From: VRUE01 sp044867645
GTDB lineage: Bacteria; Actinomycetota; Thermoleophilia; Solirubrobacterales; 70-9
NCBI GenBank assembly: GCA_044867645.1
Contig: JBIOVI010000004.1
Location: forward strand, 1-17,119
Direction of reading: 5' to 3'
DNA length: 17,119 nucleotides
Shown here: positions 1-7,891 of the stretch, in pieces
Layout: each line of letters opens with the position of its first letter
Position numbering within the stretch: the first letter of the stretch is position 1
Position numbers and translations under genes: made by a program
Notes under the pieces: generated by a model
What the model saw: only the letters and a program-made list of their open reading frames with translations
Told to the model about the DNA's origin: nothing
Databases searched by the model: none

Positions 1-110
1 CAGACCAGGTGGTAGATGCCGAGGGTAATGATCGGCAGCAGGGCGACAGCCCACGGGCTGCGCACCTTCACCTCGTGCTCGGTGCCGCGGATTTTCATCT
101 CGTAGGCCAT
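1..110 (-). CDS. DUF4234-type small membrane protein (partial, N-terminus only)
   Basis: The gene runs off the left edge and only about 36 codons are present, read leftward from an ATG at 110-108. The visible protein starts MAYEMKIRGTEHEVKV and continues with an Arg-Ser-Pro motif and a hydrophobic stretch ending in TLGIYHLV. The combination 'R-x-P, short hydrophobic run, T-LGIY-x-(V)W' is typical of the first membrane segment of DUF4234 proteins, which are small integral membrane proteins of unknown role. Its 5' side faces the end of glyQS with a 99-bp gap (111-209) in which I see no further gene, so the promoter should lie there. The family call rests on this one motif because the rest of the gene is outside the window. 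Confidence 0.6.
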   Translation of the reverse strand, partial: MAYEMKIRGTEHEVKVRSPWAVALLPIITLGIYHLV

Positions 111-209
111 GGTCTCTTTCGAACTGAGTTTGAGGACGGACGCGTACTGCTTCGACCGTAAGGGACCACCCCCTTTAGCCGCAACCCCTCGACGTGGCCG
201 CGGTGGCGC

Positions 210-1601
210 TTAGGAGCTGAGCTTCGGGCTCTGCCAGGGCTGGGCGAGCCGGTTGACCAGCTCGTCGCCCAGACCCTCGATCGGGACCCTGGTCTGCTCC
301 AGGGAATCGCGGTCGCGCAGGGTGACGGTGTCGTCTTCCATCGTCTGGTGGTCGACGGTGATGCCCCAGGGGGTGCCGATCTCGTCCTGGCGGCGGTAGC
401 GCTTGCCGATCGAGCCGCCCTCGTCGAACTCGGCCGGGATGCGGCGGCGCAGCTCCTCGAAGAGCTCGCGGGCCTTCCCCGGCATCCCCTCCTTTGAGAC
501 CAGTGGCAGGACCGCTACCTTGACCGGGGCGAGGCGGGGATGGAGCCGCAGCACGGTTCGCTGGCGTCCCTCGACCTCCTCGACGTCGTAGGCGTCGACC
601 AGGAAGGCGAGGGTGGCGCGGTCGGCGCCGGCGGCCGGCTCGATCACGTGGGGGACGTAGCGCTCTTTCGTTTGCTGGTCGAAGTACTCGAGCTTCTCGC
701 CGCTGAACTTGGCGTGCTGGGTGAGGTCGAAGTCGCCGCGGTTGGCGATCCCCTCCAGCTCCGACCAGCCGATCGGGAAGAGGTACTCGATGTCGCTGGT
801 CGCCGAGGAGTAGTGCGAGAGCTCGTCGGCGCCGTGCGCGCGAACCCGCAGCAAGTCGGGACGGATGCCGAGGTCGGTGTACCAGCGCTCGCGCTCCTCC
901 ATCCACAGCTCGTGCCATTTCTCCGCTTCCGCGGGCGGGACGAAGAACTCCATCTCCATCTGCTCGAACTCGCGGGTGCGGAAGATGAAGTTGCCGGGGG
1001 TGATCTCGTTGCGGAAAGACTTGCCGATCTGGGCGATCCCGAACGGCGGCTTCTTGCGGGCGAAGCCCAGCACGTTCTTGAAGTTGATGAAGATGCCCTG
1101 CGCGGTCTCCGGCCGCAGGTAGACCTCCGAGCCCTCGCCCGCGACCGGTCCGACGTGGGTCTCGAACATCAGGTTGAACTGGCGCGGCTCCGAGAGCTCG
1201 CCGCCGCACTCCGGGCAGCGCAGCTCCGCCGTGGGATCGCCGCCTTCGGCTTCGACCGCCTCGCGCAGGTGATCCTCACGCCAGCGCCGCTTGCACTTGC
1301 CGAGGCACTGGACGAGCGGGTCGGTGAAGCCCTCCAGGTGGCCCGATGCCTCCCAGACACGCGGGTGCTGGAGGATCGCCGAGTCGAGCGCGACGATGTC
1401 GTCGCGCTCCTGCAGCATCGCCCGCCACCACTCGCCTTTGACGTTGTTCTTCAGCAGCACCCCGTAGTGGCCGTAGTCGTAGGTCGAGCCGAGGCCGCCG
1501 TAGATCTCCGAGGAGGGGAAGACGAAGCCCCGCCGTTTGCAAAGCGCGACGATCTCCTCCATCGTCACCTCGCCGGTGCGGGTCTCGGGCTCGGTTGCCA
1601 T
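210..1601 (-). CDS. glyQS: Glycyl-tRNA synthetase, single-chain alpha2 type
   Basis: This cytoplasmic class II aminoacyl-tRNA synthetase charges tRNA-Gly with glycine. The 463-residue length fits the homodimeric (alpha2) bacterial/archaeal-eukaryotic type rather than the two-subunit GlyQ/GlyS type. Visible features, in order: an N-terminal catalytic start with the YGGLGSTYDYGHYG segment (34-47); an insert with four Cys (C99, C103, C129, C132) that look like a zinc site; the RPETAQGIFINF segment (163-174); class II motif 2, FRNEITPGNFIFRTREFEQMEMEFF (about 196-220); motif-3-like GTPWGITVDHQT (409-420) just before the C-terminal part of the roughly 355-455 anticodon-binding domain. I chose the ATG at 1601. 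A longer in-frame reading to 1691 would add 30 residues unlike the family and would overlap the divergent fmdB-like gene. Gene order with fmdB is divergent, so the two share the 1602-1683 gap. Confidence 0.96.
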   Translation of the reverse strand: MATEPETRTGEVTMEEIVALCKRRGFVFPSSEIYGGLGSTYDYGHYGVLLKNNVKGEWWRAMLQERDDIVALDSAILQHPRVWEASGHLEGFTDPLVQCLGKCKRRWREDHLREAVEAEGGDPTAELRCPECGGELSEPRQFNLMFETHVGPVAGEGSEVYLRPETAQGIFINFKNVLGFARKKPPFGIAQIGKSFRNEITPGNFIFRTREFEQMEMEFFVPPAEAEKWHELWMEERERWYTDLGIRPDLLRVRAHGADELSHYSSATSDIEYLFPIGWSELEGIANRGDFDLTQHAKFSGEKLEYFDQQTKERYVPHVIEPAAGADRATLAFLVDAYDVEEVEGRQRTVLRLHPRLAPVKVAVLPLVSKEGMPGKARELFEELRRRIPAEFDEGGSIGKRYRRQDEIGTPWGITVDHQTMEDDTVTLRDRDSLEQTRVPIEGLGDELVNRLAQPWQSPKLSS

Positions 1602-1663
1602 CGGGGAACCGTATAGCGGCGAGGTTGCACAGGTGGTCGCGGGACGGACCGCGGGCGAACGGC

Positions 1664-1672
1664 TGCGATAAT
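1664..1672 (+). promoter_or_regulatory. Extended -10 promoter element for the FmdB-like gene
   Basis: TGC followed by GATAAT gives an extended -10 (TGn-GATAAT) ending 11 bases before the ATG at 1684. Transcription would start about 5 bases before the start codon, leaving a very short leader and no clear Shine-Dalgarno site. No convincing -35 hexamer is seen 16-18 bases upstream, which is consistent with an extended -10 promoter. The minus strand of the same 82-bp gap must also carry the glyQS promoter; a TATACG sequence near 1610-1615 on that strand is a weak candidate. Confidence 0.45.
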
Positions 1673-1683
1673 CGCCCACCGCT

Positions 1684-1998
1684 ATGCCCATCTACGAGTA
1701 CAAATGCACCAACGGTCACGTCTTTGACGTGATCCAGAAGATGGCCGACGAGCCGCTCACCGAGTGCCAGGAGTGCGGCGCCCCCGCCGAGCGCGTCCTC
1801 CATCCCGTCGCGATCCACTTCAAGGGGTCGGGCTTCCACAACACCGATTACGGCAAGAAGAAGACCGGCGCCAACGGCAGCTCATCCGATGGAAGCTCGT
1901 CCGAGGGTTCGAAGGACTCATCCGACTCCAAGACCTCGGACTCCGGCTCTTCGGACTCAAAGTCGAGCGATTCGAAGTCCACCGCCAAAACTGAGTGA
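1684..1998 (+). CDS. FmdB-family zinc-ribbon protein with Ser/Asp-rich tail
   Basis: A 104-residue protein. Residues 1-57 match the FmdB/CxxC_CxxC_SSSS regulatory-domain family: it opens with MPIYEYKC and has a second knuckle, ECQECG, at C28/C31, followed by the usual 'RVLHPVAIHFKGSGFHNTDYGKK' type ending. The first knuckle is C8-T-N-G-H12 instead of the usual C-x2-C, so the metal site would use three Cys plus perhaps His12. Residues about 63-104 are low-complexity and made almost only of Ser, Asp, Lys, Gly and Thr, so probably disordered. The family is named after a putative regulator next to formamidase, but its molecular role is not established. The gene is divergent from glyQS and convergent with the LCP gene, so it is probably transcribed alone. 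Confidence 0.85.
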   Translation: MPIYEYKCTNGHVFDVIQKMADEPLTECQECGAPAERVLHPVAIHFKGSGFHNTDYGKKKTGANGSSSDGSSSEGSKDSSDSKTSDSGSSDSKSSDSKSTAKTE

Positions 1999-2007
1999 GG
2001 GCTGATG

Positions 2008-2138
2008 GGACCGGACGGGTCCCCCTTGACGGTGCCTCGCGAAGCGGCCCCGGCAGGGTGATTCCAGCCGCGAAGCGGCACCAGATTCCACCGCCGAAGG
2101 CGGTGGTGGGCACCCGGCAAGGGGGACCCGTCCGGTCC
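2008..2138. repeat. Structured intergenic element with 21-bp perfect inverted ends
   Basis: The left arm (2008-2028) and right arm (2118-2138) are perfect reverse complements over 21 bp, starting GGACCGGACGGG. Each arm can also fold on itself (GGACC-5 nt-GGTCC). Inside, GGTGCC (2031-2036) pairs with GGCACC (2109-2114). Two further hairpins have GAA triloops: GCCGC/GCGGC (2067-2079) and CCACCGCC/GGCGGTGG (2088-2106). An 11-bp direct repeat, CGCGAAGCGGC, occurs at 2038-2048 and 2069-2079. The element fills nearly the whole gap between the stop codons of the convergent FmdB-like gene (1998) and LCP gene (2146). It could act as a bidirectional terminator, but it is far longer than a simple terminator and lacks a clean T-tract. 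A REP/MITE-like dispersed repeat is the alternative. Confidence 0.8.
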
Positions 2139-2145
2139 TACCGGC

Positions 2146-3375
2146 CTACCCCAGCAGCTTCTTCACCGCGCGGCGCCGCTCGGAGTCGGGCACTTCAATC
2201 GACCCGCCAGGGCCCGGCTCGCAACCCGAGTTGGCGCCGGCGCAGAGCACGTCGGCCTCGCTGTCGCCGCCGATTGCTGCGGCGAGGATGAGTTGGGGCA
2301 TCGTGAAGAAGCCCATGTCGCTGACGAAGGCCTTCGGCGCGTTCCAGCCGATGATCGGGCCCTTGACGAAGTTGTAGGGAAGGCGGAGCGGGTCGGTGAG
2401 GCGTCCCTTGATGCCGCTGATAACCGCCTGCTGAGCTCTCTCGCGATCGAGGTCGTCGTAGCCGAGGGAATAGGCGCTCGCGCCCGGTCCGGGGCAGGGG
2501 CTCACCTTGCGGATCCGCGAGTAGATCAGGGCCTTTTCGCCGTTCAGCGTGTTCTCGCCCTTGCCGAGGCGCACGGTGCCGCCGCCCTGGCCGCCACCGG
2601 CCCCGCCCGAGATGTCGGCACAGAGCTTGTTCGGCACGTCGACGACGACGCCGCCGACCGCGTCGATCAGGTCTTCGAACCCGGGGAAGTTGACGATCGC
2701 GACGTGGTCGACTTCGATCCCGAGGAAGTCCTCGACCGCTTCGATCTCCGCCCCGGCGCCGCCGAAGGCGTAGGCCCCGTTGATCTTCTGCGGGCTCTGG
2801 CCGGGGATCTCCGCGTAGCTGTCGCGCGGGATCGAGAGTTTGCGGAAGGCGCCTCCGCCGGCCCGGATCAGCATCAGCGTGTCGGCGCGAAACTGACCGA
2901 CCGAGCATTCGCCGTGCGGGGCGTCGCCGTGCGCCTGCTGGTCGAAGCACTCCTGCGAGGGCGCCGCGCCCGGATCCTTGCTGTCGGGCGGGCGGGCGTC
3001 GGTGCCGATGACGAGGATCGTCTGCGCGCTGGGCAGCAGGAAGGGGTTGCCGTGCAGGGTCGACTTGGCGTCGCCGGAGAGCTTGAAGGCCTGCAACTGG
3101 GCCGAGACCGCAAAGGCGAGGAAGCTGAGCAGGATCCAGCCGAGCGCCGCCAGGCCGACCCATTTCAGCGCCTTGCGCGTGCCGGGTCGCAGCCGCCCCG
3201 GCACGCGCTCCTTCTCCGGGCCGCCGGGTCGCTTCGGCAGCTTCGGTCCGCGCCAGTCCCGCTCGCGCAGGCCGGAAAGGTCGGGCTTGCGAAAGCGCGA
3301 GAGGAGCCCCTTGCGGGACCGGTAGACCTTGTAATCGGGCGGCCCCGAAGGGTGCTGCTCGCCGTTCTCGGGCAT
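2146..3375 (-). CDS. LytR-CpsA-Psr (LCP) family cell-wall glycopolymer ligase
   Basis: LCP proteins transfer undecaprenyl-phosphate-linked glycopolymers onto peptidoglycan (or arabinogalactan in mycobacteria) on the outside of the cytoplasmic membrane. The 409-residue protein has a basic, Pro-rich cytoplasmic N-terminus (1-68), one membrane segment (about 71-93), then the extracellular LCP domain. Conserved LCP landmarks are present: IGTDAR (123-128), RADTLMLIR (163-171), SIPRDSY (181-187), INGAYAFGG (198-206), NFPGFEDLIDAVGGV (229-243), LNGEKALIYSRIR (277-289) and RERAQQ (311-316). The Asp and Arg residues in these motifs bind the metal and lipid pyrophosphate head group in studied members. 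A Cys-containing insert lies between 131 and 160. No LytR_C domain is apparent. It is divergent from the ROK kinase gene with only 47 bp between their start codons. Confidence 0.93.
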   Translation of the reverse strand: MPENGEQHPSGPPDYKVYRSRKGLLSRFRKPDLSGLRERDWRGPKLPKRPGGPEKERVPGRLRPGTRKALKWVGLAALGWILLSFLAFAVSAQLQAFKLSGDAKSTLHGNPFLLPSAQTILVIGTDARPPDSKDPGAAPSQECFDQQAHGDAPHGECSVGQFRADTLMLIRAGGGAFRKLSIPRDSYAEIPGQSPQKINGAYAFGGAGAEIEAVEDFLGIEVDHVAIVNFPGFEDLIDAVGGVVVDVPNKLCADISGGAGGGQGGGTVRLGKGENTLNGEKALIYSRIRKVSPCPGPGASAYSLGYDDLDRERAQQAVISGIKGRLTDPLRLPYNFVKGPIIGWNAPKAFVSDMGFFTMPQLILAAAIGGDSEADVLCAGANSGCEPGPGGSIEVPDSERRRAVKKLLG

Positions 3376-3422
3376 AAAGGGCTAGAAATCATGCCGATGC
3401 CCGCGGTCGCCTGCGCACACCT

Positions 3423-4382
3423 ATGAGCTCGACGGAAGCCATTGGGGTCGATTTGGGCGGCACCAAGATGCTCCTTGGCGTGTTCGACAGCGGCTCCGAG
3501 CAGGTCTGGGAGAGTCGAGAGCGGTCCGCCGGCGAGAGCGAGGAGGAGCTGGTCGACCTGCTCGTACGCGAGGTCGGGGAGGCCCGAGCGACGCGAGCGG
3601 GGGTCGGTGCTATCGGGCTGGGCATCCCCGCCACGGTCGACCATGAGAAGGGGGTTGCCGTCTCGGCGGTGAACCTGCCGCTCTCGAACCTGCCGATCCG
3701 CGACCTCGTCGTGGAGCGGACGGGCCTGCCCACCTTTGTCGACAACGACGCCAACGTCGCGGCGCTCGCCGAGCATCTCTTCGGTGCGGCGCGCGGGACC
3801 GAGAACGCCGTGATGCTGACGATCGGCACCGGGATCGGCGGCGGTCTCGTTCTCGGCGGGGAGGTCTACCGCGGCTCGACCGGGGCCGGTGCCGAGCTTG
3901 GGCACATGGTTATAGAGATGGACGGTCCGCCCTGCCAAGGCAATTGCCCGAGCCGAGGCTGCGTCGAGACCTTTGCATCGGGCACGGCGCTGGGCCGGGA
4001 GGGACGGGCGGTGGCCGACAGCGCGCCCGACTCCGCTCTCGGCGAGCTGCTCGCCGAAGGCGCGGAGATCGACGGCAAGGCGGTGACCGTGGCGGCACTC
4101 GACGGGGACGAGACCGCGATCGGTGTCTTCGACCTCGTCGGCAGCCGTCTCGGCGTTGCCCTCGCCAGCTTCGCCAACATCTTCGAGCCGGAAGTGATCG
4201 TGATTGGCGGCGGCGTGATCGCCGCGGGCGATCTCCTGCTCGAGCCGGCTCGCAGGGAGATGGAAGCACGGGCGCTGCCGCCGATGAACCGGACCCGTGT
4301 CGTCCCAGCCGAGCTGGGAGAGGACGCCGGGATGATCGGCGCCGCGGCGATGGCTCGGATCGAGCTGGAGCGGGAAGGCTGA
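3423..4382 (+). CDS. ROK-family sugar kinase (probable glucokinase)
   Basis: A 319-residue ASKHA-fold kinase that would phosphorylate glucose (or a related hexose or N-acetyl sugar) with ATP in the cytoplasm. The N-terminal phosphate-binding loop is VDLGGTK (9-15), the catalytic Asp lies in DNDAN (D109), and the second phosphate loop is TIGTGIGGG (133-141). The ROK sugar-binding ELGH motif places E158 and H161. The zinc motif is H161 ... C171-x3-C175-x4-C180, an actinobacterial variant of the usual CxCGxxGC. The start ATG at 3423 gives the expected distance to the phosphate loop. No N-terminal helix-turn-helix is present, so this is a kinase and not a ROK repressor. Its TGA overlaps the ATG of rsmI by one base. 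Glucose as substrate is inferred from the family, not proved by the sequence. Confidence 0.9.
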   Translation: MSSTEAIGVDLGGTKMLLGVFDSGSEQVWESRERSAGESEEELVDLLVREVGEARATRAGVGAIGLGIPATVDHEKGVAVSAVNLPLSNLPIRDLVVERTGLPTFVDNDANVAALAEHLFGAARGTENAVMLTIGTGIGGGLVLGGEVYRGSTGAGAELGHMVIEMDGPPCQGNCPSRGCVETFASGTALGREGRAVADSAPDSALGELLAEGAEIDGKAVTVAALDGDETAIGVFDLVGSRLGVALASFANIFEPEVIVIGGGVIAAGDLLLEPARREMEARALPPMNRTRVVPAELGEDAGMIGAAAMARIELEREG

Positions 4383-5209
4383 TGCCGGGATCGCTGATCG
4401 TCTGTCCGACTCCGATCGGCAACCTCGACGACATCACGATCCGTGTGCGCGACGCCCTCGTCGCCGCCGACTACATCGCCTGCGAGGACACGCGCCGGAC
4501 CGGTGGGCTGCTCGACAAGCTGGGCATCCGGCCCGCGCCACCGATGATCTCCATCCACGAGGGCAACGAAGCGCCGCGGGCGACGGAGCTGGCGCAGCGG
4601 ATCGAACGCGGCGACGTCGTCGCGCTCGTCTCCGACGCCGGCATGCCGGCCGTCTCCGATCCCGGCTACCGCCTGATCCGGCGCTGCATCGAACGCAACC
4701 TCGAGGTCACAGTGCTGCCAGGGCCATCGGTGGTGCCGGTGGCTCTGGTTGCCTCCGGCCTGCCGACCGATCGCTGGCGCTTCGAGGGATTCTTGCCGAA
4801 GCGATCCGGTGAGATGGAGCGCGTGCTGCGCTCCACCGAGACGGTGGTCGCCTTCGAGTCGCCGCGCCGGGTCGGCGACTCGCTCGCCGCCCTGGCGGCG
4901 ATCGCCCCCGATCGCCCCGCCGCGGTTTGCCGCGAGCTCTCGAAGATGCACGAGGAGGTCTCGCGGGGCACGCTCGGCGAGCTGGCGCGGCGCTTTCGAG
5001 GGGACACCAAAGGGGAGATCGTGCTGGTGATCGGGCCGGCCTCCTCCGAGGACCACGACAAGGACGTCGGCTTCGCGGTCGACGCGCTCCGCCACCTCGT
5101 CCAGTCGGGCGCCCGCCCCCGTGCCGCCGCCAGCGTTGTCGCCGCGTTGACCGGAACCCGCGCCAACGATCTCTACCGGGCGCTCACCGGCCGCGAGCCC
5201 CGCAAGTGA
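4382..5209 (+). CDS. rsmI: 16S rRNA (cytidine(1402)-2'-O)-methyltransferase
   Basis: RsmI methylates the 2'-O of C1402 in the decoding centre of 16S rRNA using S-adenosylmethionine. The 275-residue protein has the tetrapyrrole-methylase-like fold signatures: PTPIGNLDDIT (10-19), the CEDTR motif (34-38), VSDAGMPAVSDPG (83-95), the LPGPS loop (112-116), and GFLPKR (136-141). The C-terminal extension from about 225 to 275 is the small helical domain commonly found in RsmI and includes a TGTRANDLYRALTG-type segment. Its start codon overlaps the ROK kinase stop (TGATG), so translation of the two is likely coupled. metG follows 19 bp downstream on the same strand. Confidence 0.95.
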   Translation: MPGSLIVCPTPIGNLDDITIRVRDALVAADYIACEDTRRTGGLLDKLGIRPAPPMISIHEGNEAPRATELAQRIERGDVVALVSDAGMPAVSDPGYRLIRRCIERNLEVTVLPGPSVVPVALVASGLPTDRWRFEGFLPKRSGEMERVLRSTETVVAFESPRRVGDSLAALAAIAPDRPAAVCRELSKMHEEVSRGTLGELARRFRGDTKGEIVLVIGPASSEDHDKDVGFAVDALRHLVQSGARPRAAASVVAALTGTRANDLYRALTGREPRK

Positions 5210-5228
5210 TCGACTAGCCTCGCGGTCG

Positions 5229-6734
5229 ATGGCTTACTACGTCACGACCCCGATCTACTACGTCAACGCGGAGCCCCACCTCGGCCATGCCTACTCGACG
5301 CTGGCGGCCGACATCCTCGCCCGCCACATGCGGCAGCGAGGCGAGGACGTCTTCTTCCTCACCGGCACCGACGAGCACGGCGAGCCGATCGAGATGGCGG
5401 CAGAGCGCGAGGGCGTGACGCCGCAGGAGCTGGCCGACCGCAACGCCGCCAAGTTCGAAGAGCTGATGCCGATCATCGACGCCACCAACGACTTCTTCAT
5501 CCGCACTTCCGACCCCCGTCACGCCGAGCAGGTCGCCGAGATCATGCAGCGCGTCTACGACAACGGCTGGGTGACCAAGGGCGTCTACGAAGGCTGGTAC
5601 TGCCCGCGCTGCGCCGACTTCAAAACCGAGCGGGAGCTGGGACCGGGGCAGACCTGCCCGATCCACGAGATTCCGCTGGAGCGTGAGCGCGAGGAGAACT
5701 GGTTCTTCCGCCTCTCCGCTTTCCAAGAGCGGCTCGAAGCCCTCTACCGGGAGCGGCCCGACTTCGTCGTCCCCGAGTTCCGACGCAACGAGGCGGTTGC
5801 CTTCATCGAGGGGGGGCTTGAGGATGTCTCGCTTTCGCGGCCGAAGCTGAAGTGGGGAATGCGGCTGCCCTGGGACCGCGAGCAGCGTATGTACGTCTGG
5901 TTCGACGCGCTGCTCAATTACGTCACCGCGCTCACCTTCGCCCGCGAGGGAGAGGACCTGACCGAGCGCTTCTGGCCGGCCAGCCTTCACGTGATGGCGA
6001 AGGACATCCTCAAATTCCACGCGGTGATTTGGCCGGCACTGCTCTGGGCTGCCGACCTGGAGCCGCCGCGGCGGATGGCGATCCATGGCTACTTGCTGAT
6101 GGGTGAGAAAAAGATGTCGAAGTCGCTTGGCAACGTGCTCGACCCATTCGAGGCGATCGAGCGCTTCGGTGCCGATGCGCTGCGCTTCTACTGCTTCCGC
6201 GAGGTCAGCTTCGGCCAGGACGGTTCGATCTCCACCGCCGGCTTCGAGGCCCGCTACGAGACCGAACTGGCAAACGACTTTGGCAACCTGGCGAGCCGCG
6301 TGCTGGCGATGGTCGAGCGCTATCGCGAGGGGGTTGTGCCCGCCGCCGCGGTCGACGCCGTGCTGGAGGAGGATTTCGAAGGGGTCGTTGCGCGCTTCAG
6401 CGAGCTGCTCGACCGGGCCGAGCTGAGCCAAGCGCTCGAGGAGGCTTGGAAGCTGGTTCGGCGACTTAATCGCTACGTCGAGGAGACGCGGCCCTGGGAG
6501 CTGGCCAAGGACGAGGCCGACCCCGAGCGCCTCGACGAAGTCCTTTACAACCTCGCCGAGGGGCTGCGGGTGACGACCCTGCTGCTCATCCCCTATCTGC
6601 CGCAGACGAGCGGGCGGCTGCTGGCGGCGCTGGGGGAGGAGTCACAAGAGCTTGCTCCGCTCGGCTCGCACCCCGGCGGCCAGAGGGTCGAGCGCGTGCC
6701 ACCGCTTTTCCCGAAGATCGAGACGCCGGCTTAG
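5229..6734 (+). CDS. metG: Methionyl-tRNA synthetase
   Basis: This cytoplasmic class I synthetase charges initiator and elongator tRNA-Met. The 501-residue protein shows the HIGH motif as HLGH (17-20), the TGTDEHG segment following it, and KMSKS at 295-299. The connective-peptide zinc knuckle has ligands C125-x2-C128 and C143-x2-H146, the single-knuckle C/C/C/H arrangement also seen in Thermus-type MetRS. The helical anticodon-binding domain occupies about 360-490. The C-terminal Trbp111-like tRNA-binding domain found in longer MetRS proteins is absent. The final gene in the plus-strand run ROK-rsmI-metG; its TAG stop (6732-6734) overlaps the stop of the opposing lactate oxidase-like gene. 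Confidence 0.97.
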   Translation: MAYYVTTPIYYVNAEPHLGHAYSTLAADILARHMRQRGEDVFFLTGTDEHGEPIEMAAEREGVTPQELADRNAAKFEELMPIIDATNDFFIRTSDPRHAEQVAEIMQRVYDNGWVTKGVYEGWYCPRCADFKTERELGPGQTCPIHEIPLEREREENWFFRLSAFQERLEALYRERPDFVVPEFRRNEAVAFIEGGLEDVSLSRPKLKWGMRLPWDREQRMYVWFDALLNYVTALTFAREGEDLTERFWPASLHVMAKDILKFHAVIWPALLWAADLEPPRRMAIHGYLLMGEKKMSKSLGNVLDPFEAIERFGADALRFYCFREVSFGQDGSISTAGFEARYETELANDFGNLASRVLAMVERYREGVVPAAAVDAVLEEDFEGVVARFSELLDRAELSQALEEAWKLVRRLNRYVEETRPWELAKDEADPERLDEVLYNLAEGLRVTTLLLIPYLPQTSGRLLAALGEESQELAPLGSHPGGQRVERVPPLFPKIETPA

Positions 6735-7888
6735 GCGAGAGCGTCGGGGCTCAGCTGATCGGGCTTGGTGTAACCGCAGAGTGCCATCGTCAGGTCGAGC
6801 TCGCCGAGGATCGTCTTGAGCACGGTTTCGACGCCCGCCTGCCCGTCCAGCGCCAGGCCCCAGAGGTAGGGCCGGCCCAGGCAGACGGCGTCGGCGCCGA
6901 GGGCGAGCGCCTTGATCGCGTCGGCTCCCCCGCGGATGCCGCTGTCGAAGAGGATCGTCAGCTCGTCACCGACCGCCTCGGCGATCGGACCCAGCGCGTC
7001 GAGCGAGCCGATCGCGCCGTCGACCTGGCGGGCGCCGTGGTTGGAGACGACGATCCCGTCGAGGCCCCGCCGCGCCGCCTCGCGGGCGTCGTCGACGTGC
7101 TGGATGCCCTTGACCAGGACCGGCAGCGAGGTCAGCTCGCGCAGCGTCGCCAGGTCGTCCCAGGTCAGCGACGGGTTGGCGAGGACGCCCAGGTAGGCGC
7201 CAGTGGCGGCGCCCTGGTCCTCCTCCGGCGTCTTCTCGAGGCCGGCGCGGAAGACCGGATCTTGGAAGTAGTTCGCGTTGCCCATCCCTTCCAGGAAAGG
7301 GAGCCAGGCCTGCTGCAGATCACGCGGCTTCCAGCCGGGGATGAAGGTGTCGACGGTGACCACGATCGCCCCGTAGCCCGCGGCCTCCGCGCGGCCGACG
7401 AAGCTCGCCAGCAGCTCGGGGTCATTTGGCCAGTAGAGCTGAAACCAGCGCGGTCCCTCGCCGCTCGCTGCGGCGATCTCCTCCAGCGTGTAGGCGGAGG
7501 CGGTGCTGGCGATCATCGGCACCCCGAGAGATGCGGCGGCGCGGGCCGTCGCCAGCTCGCCCTCCTCGTGGACTCCACGCTGGACGCCGATCGGTGCCAG
7601 CAGCAGCGGCGCCGGCATCTCGGTGCCGAGCACTGTGGTGGAGAGGTCTCGGGTGGCGACGTCGCGCCTTAGCATGCGCGGCACGATCCGGCGCCGGTCG
7701 AGCGCCTCGCGGTTTGCCCGCATCGTGTCCTCCGCGCCCGCCGCGGCGAAGACGTAGTTCGCCACGCCCTTGTCCATCGCGGCCTCGGCACGCCGCTCCA
7801 GCTCCCTGACCGAGACCGGGATCGCGGGGGTTTCGCCCGTCAGCCCGCGGGCGTAGATCTCCCGGTAGTAATCCGCGAAATCGGCCAT
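6731..7888 (-). CDS. FMN-dependent alpha-hydroxy-acid oxidase, lactate 2-monooxygenase-like
   Basis: A 385-residue TIM-barrel flavoenzyme of the L-2-hydroxyacid oxidase family. Its segments resemble mycobacterial lactate 2-monooxygenase: PRMLRRDVATRDLS (70-83), FQLYWPNDPELL (149-160), GWKPRDL (185-191), LVKGIQHVDDAR (258-269), VSNHGARQVDG (281-291) and FDSGIRGGAD (314-323). The likely catalytic base is H284, with R287 and R189 for the carboxylate, K260 near FMN N1, and Y45 and Y152 in the active site. The likely substrate is L-lactate, giving pyruvate (oxidase) or acetate plus CO2 (monooxygenase); sequence alone does not separate these, nor exclude another 2-hydroxyacid. The gene lies downstream of the aldehyde dehydrogenase on the same strand, with a 124-bp gap full of inverted repeats. 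Confidence 0.88.
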   Translation of the reverse strand: MADFADYYREIYARGLTGETPAIPVSVRELERRAEAAMDKGVANYVFAAAGAEDTMRANREALDRRRIVPRMLRRDVATRDLSTTVLGTEMPAPLLLAPIGVQRGVHEEGELATARAAASLGVPMIASTASAYTLEEIAAASGEGPRWFQLYWPNDPELLASFVGRAEAAGYGAIVVTVDTFIPGWKPRDLQQAWLPFLEGMGNANYFQDPVFRAGLEKTPEEDQGAATGAYLGVLANPSLTWDDLATLRELTSLPVLVKGIQHVDDAREAARRGLDGIVVSNHGARQVDGAIGSLDALGPIAEAVGDELTILFDSGIRGGADAIKALALGADAVCLGRPYLWGLALDGQAGVETVLKTILGELDLTMALCGYTKPDQLSPDALA

Positions 7889-7891
7889 CGC

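Noticed and set aside
540..1616. Long plus-strand reading frame opposite glyQS
   Set aside because: High GC content keeps the antisense frame open. The minus strand encodes a complete glycyl-tRNA synthetase with all motifs, and this frame has no recognisable domain.
3866..5095. 409-codon minus-strand frame across the ROK kinase and rsmI
   Set aside because: It spans two well-identified plus-strand genes and is biased to Arg, Ser and Pro at its end, as expected of a GC-rich shadow frame.
5214..6431. 405-codon minus-strand frame opposite metG
   Set aside because: Antisense shadow of a gene with intact HLGH and KMSKS motifs.
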